Assembly: GCF_004210375.1 (NCBI RefSeq)
Contig: NC_134831.1
Span: 2,666,001 to 2,730,000, forward strand
Source: Tachypleus tridentatus
Taxonomy: Eukaryota; Arthropoda; Merostomata; Xiphosura; Limulidae
Direction: 5' to 3'
DNA length: 64,000 nucleotides
The notes beneath the pieces were generated by a model, which was not told where the DNA came from, searched no databases, and saw nothing but the letters and a program-made list of their open reading frames with translations. Below, piece by piece: positions 13,801 to 22,800 of the stretch. The stretch's first letter is position 1, and every line of letters begins with the position of its first letter. The position numbers were made by a program, and so were the translations under genes.

Positions 13801-16800
13801 CTCACTTTCCTTACCATGACTGGGGTACGGATTGTTATTGGTCACTTTCAGAATGCTCCTGGTGCTATAAGTTGGCCCATATTCTGTTGTTATCCTGTGC
13901 CATTAAATACAAAAGGTATGTCATTATTATTAATTATCAGTCCACGATCTAAACACCTATTTATTGACTTACTCAATACCATACAATAACAACTTGTAAT
14001 TCTGAATAATTAGTTTTACCGCGACTGTATACCCCTAGTGGCTATTATTGGACTCTCTGAGCTATATATTCAGATTCGTTTTAATAAAATGTACCAAACA
14101 TTTTGTACTTCCCTTTTACTCAATTTAGTAATTATTTTTTTCGGAGAAGATGACACTGAATTTTAAATGTTTTGCCTTATATTTATTATTACTCATCCAC
14201 GTTTATTCTCTTTAACGTATAATTACAAAAAAAATAAAGATGTTTGTTTGTTTGATTTTGAAATTCGCGCAAAGTTACACGAGGGCCATCTGCGCTAGCC
14301 ATGCTTAATTTTGTAATGTAAGACTAGAGTGAAGGCAGCTAGTCATTACCACCCACCGCCAACTCTTGGGCTACTCTTTTACCAATGGATAGTGGGATTG
14401 ACCGTAACATAGTAGCACTCCCATGGCTGAAAGGGCGAGCATGTTTGGTGTGACGAGGATTCGAACCCGCGACTCTCGGATTACAAACCGAGTGCCTTCA
14501 ACACCTGACTGGGCAAAAAAAAAAGATAAAAAATTGTTAATATTTATTGATTAAGAAATTAGAAATATACGGTTTTATAAACATGTCTGACATGTTTTTC
14601 GACATACACCCGTCTCCATAATCAGAGGCCCGTATTTTGAATGTTTTAAATCTTTTCGAGTGTTTATGACTTGAACCCACAAATTCCAGATTTTTTGAAG
14701 AACAACATTCATGTAAACTCAAGAAAATGTCGCTTTTTTTTCTCTCTCTCTCTCTTAAGCGAACGATAATATTTATATAATTTTTTCCTCTATTTTTCTC
14801 CTAGCTTTTTAGACAAGATTGACGAAATCCGTGATCCAGATTACAAACCTTCAGACCAGGTTAGTTTTATTTAGTTATTTTCTTATGTCTGTATGTTAGC
14901 TGCTTGATAATATTACCGATTTGTGATATAATCCATCGTTGTGAAATAAAGTTCTATAAAGGCTAGTTCATTCTTGTTGTTCCAACATATTATTTTTTTA
15001 ATTTAAGCTGTGAGTTATCTCGCATTATGAGGTTTATTTCTACACAATATCAATGGACACGAGGTCCGAGCTTTTCGAAGAGCTTTGGATTTCGGAACTG
15101 CGAACTAGATTCCAGTCCATCTTATACCACAAAATATTTCTCGTACTTTAAGCTGTATGTGTGTTATAAGAGTGACGGTGATACCTTATAGTGTGTGATA
15201 GAATGGTGATGAAAAGTTTCCTTCTCTGTGAGTGGCAGGTAAGCACTATCCACATGTGAGTGGGAGGTAAGCACTATCCACATGTGAGTGGCAGGTAAGC
15301 ACTATCCACGTGTGAGTGGCAGGTAAGCACTATCCACGTGTGAGTGGCAGGTAAGCACTATGTGGCAGTATCCACATGAGTAGGATTTACAGATATAATA
15401 ACTAGTGTGTTTGTTCTGTCCCAGCTAACCTAATGAGCTCTGAATTGAGCAAAACTCAGCGTCTGTAATGGAATACTACTATTATACAATATTCTAATAC
15501 GTGAATATCTATAAGGAACTAAATAAAGGGTGTGGTATTATAGAACATGATGGGCCTAACATAAAGTATTATGAAAAACATAATTAATGTAATATTGTGT
15601 TGATTCCCTTCCTTCTCTCTACACACCAGGTTGTGGACTACATAATTAATGTAATATTGTATTGATTCCTTTCCTTCTCTCTACACAACAGGTTGTGGAC
15701 TACATAATTAATGTAATATTGTGTTGATTCCCTTCCTTCTCTCTACACACCAGGTTGTGGACTACATAATTAATGTAATATTGTATTGATTCCTTTCCTT
15801 CTCTCTACACACCAGGTTGTGGACTACATAATTAATGTAATATTGTATTGATTCCTTTCCTTCTCTCTACACAACAGGTTGTGGACTACATAATTAATGT
15901 AATATTGTGTTGATTCCCTTCCTTCTCTCTACACACCAGGTTGTGGACTACATAATTAATGTAATATTGTATTGATTCCTTTCCTTCTCTCTACACACCA
16001 GGTTGTGGACTACATAATGTAATATTGTGTTGATTCCCTTCCTTCTCTCTACACAACAGGTTGTGGACTACATAATTAATGTAATATTGTATTGATTCCT
16101 TTCCTTCTCTCTACACACCAGGTTGTGGACTACATAATTAATGTAATATTGTATTGATTCCTTTCCTTCTCTCTACACAACAGGTTGTGGACTACATAAT
16201 TAATGTAATATTGTATTGATTCCTTTCCTTCTCTCTACACAACAGGTTGTGGACTACATAATTAATGTAATATTGTGTTGATTCCCTTCCTTCTCTCTAC
16301 ACACCAGGTTGAGGACTACATAATTAGTGTAATATTGTATTGATTCCTTTCCTTCTCTCTACACACCAGGTTGTGGACTACATAATGTAATATTGTGTTG
16401 ATTCCCTTCCTTCTCTCTACACAACTGGTTGTGGACTACATAATTAATGTAATATTGTATTGATTCCTTTCCTTCTCTCTACACAACAGGTTGTGGACTA
16501 CATAATTAATGTAATATTGTATTGATTCCTTTCCTTCTCTCTACACAACAGGTTGTGGACTACATAATTAATGTAATATTGTATTGATTCCTTTCCTTCT
16601 CTCTACACAACAGGTTGTGGACTACATAATTAATGTAATATTGTATTGATTCCTTTCCTTCTCTCTACACAACAGGTTGTGGACTACATAATTAATGTAA
16701 TATTGTGTTGATTCCCTTCCTTCTCTCTACACAACAGGTTGTGGACTACATAATTAATGTAATATTGTGTTGATTCCCTTCCTTCTCTCTACACACCAGG

Positions 16801-19800
16801 TTGTGGACTTCATAATTAATGTAATATTGTATTGATTCCTTTCCTTCTCTCTACACAACAGGTTGTGGACTACATAATTAATGTAATATTGTATTGATTC
16901 CTTTCCTTCTCTCTACACACCAGGTTGTGGACTTCATAACTTCCACATTTACCACTTCCAACGAGGAGGGGCCAGGATAGTCAGGTGGTTAGGGCGCTCG
17001 ATTCATAATCTGAGGGTCGCGGTTTCGAATTCCCGTTACACCAAACATGCTCGCCCTTTCAGTTAGGGACGTTATACTGTGAAAATAAGTCCCACTAGTC
17101 GCTGGTAAAAGAGTAGTCCAACATTTGGCGGTGGGTGGTGATGACTAGCAGCCTTCCTTCAAGTCTTACACTGTTAAATTAGGGACAGCTATTGCAGACA
17201 GCCCTAGCGTAGCTTTGAGCAAAATTCACAAAACAAACAATCAAACGGAATAAACCGTATGACACCTTGTTTTATATGTCCAGTTTTACTGTTCTGTTTT
17301 TATGCTATACTTTCAATGTGAACGTTATGTGGAATATTAGAAAGTTAGCTTCTCAACACTATTCGTTATCTTGTAACATTTGAAAGAATTATTAATAATA
17401 TTTTAAAACGTATGTAAATAATTTTTTTAATTATCTGATATAATTACCTTCTGTGTTTTCAACAGGACATCCTATGTTGCAGAATAAGAACATCAGAAAT
17501 TCAGAAGGTTGAATTTCAAGTTAAAGTCCCGAAGAAATATGGGGGTAGCTCACAGCTGTTTTGGTAAATTAAAGATATTATTTTTATCACATACGTAACT
17601 CCCCAAAACATCAAACTTTCTAGGTTTCATTATTGTAATTAAGGTTACACCTTTAATAGTAACTCCTCAAAACATCAAACTTTCTAGGTTTCATTATTGT
17701 AAGTAAGGTTACACCTTCAGTACGTAACTCCTCAAAACGTCAAACTTTCTAGGTTTCTTTATTGTAAGTAAGGTTACACCTGTTATTTATTACGTAACTC
17801 CTCAAAACGTCAGACTTTCTAGGTTTCATTTGCTGTGAGTAAGGCTCATATATAGTTATACCCCAGTAGGTCATTTGTCATAACATTACACTTTCTCAGT
17901 TTCATTAGGTGAAGCTCATATATTCATATACTTTAGGATGTTTGATGTTGGAGGACAACGTGGAGAACGTCGCAAGTGGATTCAAGTATTTGATGGTATT
18001 ACAGCCATCTTATTTCTTGTATCATCATCCGGTTTCGACATGAAACTTAGAGAAGACAGCGACAGAAACCGAATGAAAGAATCCCTCGAGCTTTTCCAAG
18101 ACGTCTGGTCAAGCAGGTAGGTGTCTCTCTCTGTCAATTGTACCTATAATAGTATCGTTTACTGCTGTGTATTCAATTCCATGACGTCTGGTCAAGCAGA
18201 TAGGTGTCTCTCTCTGTCAGTTGTACTTATATTAGTATCGTTTACTGCTGTGTATTCTATTCCATGACGTCTGGTCAAGCAGGTAGGTGTCCCTCTCTGT
18301 CAGTTGTACTTATATTAGTATTGTTTACTGCTGTGTATTCTATTCCATGACGTCTGGTCAAGCAGGTAGGTGTCTCTCTCTGTTAGTTGTACTTATATTA
18401 GTATCGTTTACTGCTGTGTATTCTATTCCATGACGTCTGGTCAAGCAGGTAGGTGTCCCTCTCTGTCAGTTGTACTTATATTAGTATCGTTTACTGCTGT
18501 GTATTCTATTCCATGACGTCTGGTCAAGCAGATAGGTGTCTCTCTCTGTCAGTTGTACTTATATTAGTATCGTTTACTGCTGTGTATTCTATTCCATGAC
18601 GTCTGGTCAAGCAGATAGGTGTCTCTCTCTGTCAGTTGTACTTATATTAGTATCGTTTACTCTTATGTATTCTATTTCACACGCATTATCCAAGAAAATA
18701 TACAACTACAACCTCTTATTATTTACAAAAATTCAAGATTGTAGCAAATATTATTAAATCAATTATTTCATTTTTACAGGAATTACTTAAACTCGTAACT
18801 TAGAATAATATTGACAACACGCTATTATATTAGAAGTCACTATAATTTAACTTTTTTACAATGATGTATTTAAAGTTATTGTTTTTTCTATAAACATTTA
18901 AACGGTTTAAAGTGGCACACAATGTGCGATTTTATAAATAACTATACAGACAGACCATATAGGCCCGGCGGTCAAGGCACTCGACTCGTAATCCGAGGGT
19001 CGCGGGTTCAAATCCCCTTCACACCAAATATATTCGCCATTTCAGCCGTGGAGGCGTCATAATAATATGGTTAATACCATTATTCGTTGTTAAAAGAGTA
19101 ACCCAAGAGTTGGTGGTGGGTGGCGACGACTAGCTGCCTTTTATCTAGTCTTACACTGCTAAATTAGGGACAGCTAGTGCAAATAGTCAAAACAATCCAC
19201 ACCAAAACATAAAAGTAAATTAATCTAGTTATGAAAAACAAACTGACAAGGAATACATAATATATTACTCAAAACGCGTTTCACATTCGTGTTCGCGAAG
19301 CTTAACCTATGCGACCATAACATTATTAAACATCACTTTTCCACATACGGTTTTAAAATAAACTAACTTCCACTCCATCAGGTAATGACTTCATATTTCG
19401 AAGAATCATTATTCTATCAAATAATGTTAAATATTTTACCAGTGACCACGTGTTAAATATTTCAAATGACTTTTACAACTACAGTAACAGCTAATTCAAA
19501 ATTACAAATTGACCTCCATTTTACCAGCTGCTAAATTTTTAAATCTGACCGCTAATATATCATTTACTAGTGAAATACTTCAAACTGGCCACCACACCAT
19601 CAAGTATTGGATAAATATTTTAAAGTAATAATCATGCTGTCAACGACGGACAAGTTAAGTGTTTCTAACTGATCACCGTTCTATTGGTTACTAATTTAGC
19701 ATTGCAAACACATTAAGTGGGACCTAGAAAATGTTAAAAGACAGACTGGAATATCAGACAGAGTCTGGTAAGTTGACAACACTTGTGATATTTCACTAAA

Positions 19801-22800
19801 TATTTGTTTCTGTTTGTGAACAGTTTGTAAATTTCATGTTACGTCTTAACTTGAACATATTTATATAAACTCTGATACATCTGTTTCTTTCTAGACAGGT
19901 TCCTACGCGAATCCGGATTTATTCTTTTTCTAAACAAGCAGGATGTTCTGAAAAAGAAACTCCAAGCCGGAGCGCAACTGGCGAAGTATTTTCCAGAATT
20001 TGACAGTTATAGCCTAAGTACACAAGGTAGAGCTAGTTTCCGAAGATTGGTAATAGTTTTACATCCGTATGTCAAAATAGCGTACGGTTAAACATATTTC
20101 TTCATTCAGTTTGAATAAGCAAACCTTTGGTTTTCAAATAATGCAACACACTGTTAAAAAAAATCATTGGAAGAGTCAGTTTCCGTCATGGACAGGTGGT
20201 TAGTGATCTCGACTCGCAACCTTAGAGTCGCGGGTTCGAATTCTCGTTCCCATCAAACATGCTCATCCTTTCAGCTGTGAGGGCGTTATAAATTCACGGC
20301 CAACTCCACTATTCATTAGTAAAATAGTAGCCCAAGAGTTGTTGGTGGGTGGTGATGACTAGCTGCCTTCATTCTAGTCTTACACTGTTAAATTAGGGAC
20401 GACTAGCGCAAATAGCCCTCGTGTAGCTTTGCGCGAAGTTAGATAAAAACAAACAAATTCACTTTATTCTCAACGTTTAAATTAACACAATCAAGCTTTA
20501 TCATGTTAATTGATAGTTCAAGCACGATAACTTAAAAGTTTGGAAGTTTTTACCAATGTTTAGCTTTTCTTGGCACTACGAGCAAACTCACACCAGCAAA
20601 GTTATATTTAAATGCGTTTTTAGCCTAACCACGTTGTTATGGTCCATCTCGCCATATTTGATCATGCTCCATCCTGGCAACCATGCAACGTAACTTCCAT
20701 TTCAAACCCCTTACATAATGCTATTTCTGGCGATAGGCAGATGGCTAGGGCGCTCAACTTGCACTATTTGGGTCGCGTATTCGAATCCCCAACTCCACCA
20801 AACGTGCTCGTCCTTTCATCCCTGAAGTCGTTATAAGTTATGGTCAATCCTACTACACGCTAGTAAAGAGTATCTCAAACATTAGCGAGGGATGATGATG
20901 GCTATCTTCCTTCCCTCAAATTTATTACCTGTAAATTATGGTTATTTATCGCGTAGCTCGGCACGAAATTCAAAAAATACAAACCAACAATGTTCAATTT
21001 CACACACACGTAACCATCTTTTCGTAATGTCTACTATTCAAGGTTCTTAGTATATCTAAATTTGCTTTTTTAAATATCTTAACTGTGTGCTTGTTTGTTT
21101 TTGAATTTCGTACACAGCTACTCGAAAGCTATCCCTAATTTAGCAGAGTAAGACTAGAGGGAAGGCAGCTAGTCATCTAGTCACCACCCACCGCCAACTC
21201 TTGGGCTACTCTTTCACCGACGAATAGTGGGATTGACCGTCATATTATAACGTCCCCACGGTTGAAAGGGCGAGCATGTTTGACGCGACCGAGATACGAA
21301 CCCGCGACCCTATTATTACGAGTCGCACGCCTTAACACGCTTGGCCATGCCGGGCCGAAATATCTTAACTAAATATAGCCCTAAATAAGGTTTAAAAATT
21401 GAGTAATTGTGAGAAAGTTTTTAATATTGTAGGTGCGCGATTGTAGAATGACAGTAATTATACACAGTTGTTTTAATATTTATATGAAATGTTACTAAAG
21501 TGTTAAACAGTTATTTTACAAATGTCTCACTTTTCACTCTGAAACTTTAATGTGAGTTTTAGATCGAGACGAAGACGAAGATAATGAGTACAATAGAGCT
21601 CGCTGTTTTATTCGTGATAAATTTTTGGTAAGGACAACAGTTTTTATTGTAATCCATGTTTCATGTAATTAAATGGGGATGAGAGTGTAAAAGGTATGGG
21701 ATTGTAGGGGGCGCTGCAGTATATGCTAGGTTATTAATTAGTATAGACACAAAGGTTTTCCTTTATATTGGTTTAATTTTAGTTTTAGTTGTTCTATAAG
21801 TAGGGCTTCTTTAATTTTGCGTTTGTTTATATTTGTTCCCTTCTTAATATCTAGGTATTTTCTATGGTTATGTTGTGTTTATTTGATTTGCAGTGTTCAA
21901 AAACGTGCGAAGGTGTTTCCTTTTGGGTTTTTTTTAATCTAGTTTCCATTTTTCTGCGTGTTTCTTCAATATAGAAATCGTAACAGTTGTTGCATTGTAT
22001 TTTATAAATTATGTTGGTGTTGTGTTTGTCAGTGTAGTTTTTACATAGCATAGACTTTAGTTTTATACCTGGTTTTTGAATATATTTAGTGTTTACTGGA
22101 GTGTTGTGTTTTGTTATAAGTTTTTTTTTTCGAATGTTGCTTATTTTTTGCTGATATATGGAATATATGATATGCAGCAGTGTGAAGTTATGTAGTGTGT
22201 TGTTTCGTGAAATTTATTATTTAGCGTGGGCGTTTTCTAAATATATAACATCGGCCGTCTCCTTTTTTAAAGACTCTTTTAGCTTTAAATCTATTCTTGA
22301 CCAACTAAACCATAAAGCCTTAGTGGTCAGTTTTAATGTAATCTCCCTCTTCACAGAAGTTCCATCTACCGAACCTGCAAGGTAGCTTTAGAACTTTATA
22401 TACAAGATCCCAACCCATTGATACACATCCCCAGCAACCAATTAGCAACCCTTATAGAATTAATTACTACCAAAACTAACTTTATGTTCAATAACCAAAA
22501 CTACCTACAAATAAATGGCCTAAGTATGGGTAATCCCATGTCACCAGCTCCAGCCAACAATTTTATGACACAGATTGATTCTCAAGCAATCAATTCAGAC
22601 TTACACCCACCACTATATTGGTACCGGTATGTTGATGATACAATTGCTGGATTCACATCTAAACAACACACACTTAGTTTTCTTGAACCACGTTACATCT
22701 AGACACCCCAACATTACGTTCACCTGTAAACACCAAGAAACTAACCAAATAGCATTTCTCAGCCTCAAGATCACAAGAACCGATACATAATTCAAAACAG

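Noticed and set aside
18536..18757. 73-codon frame [14 protein letters not shown]
   Set aside because: Translation of the 83-bp tandem array; not a gene.
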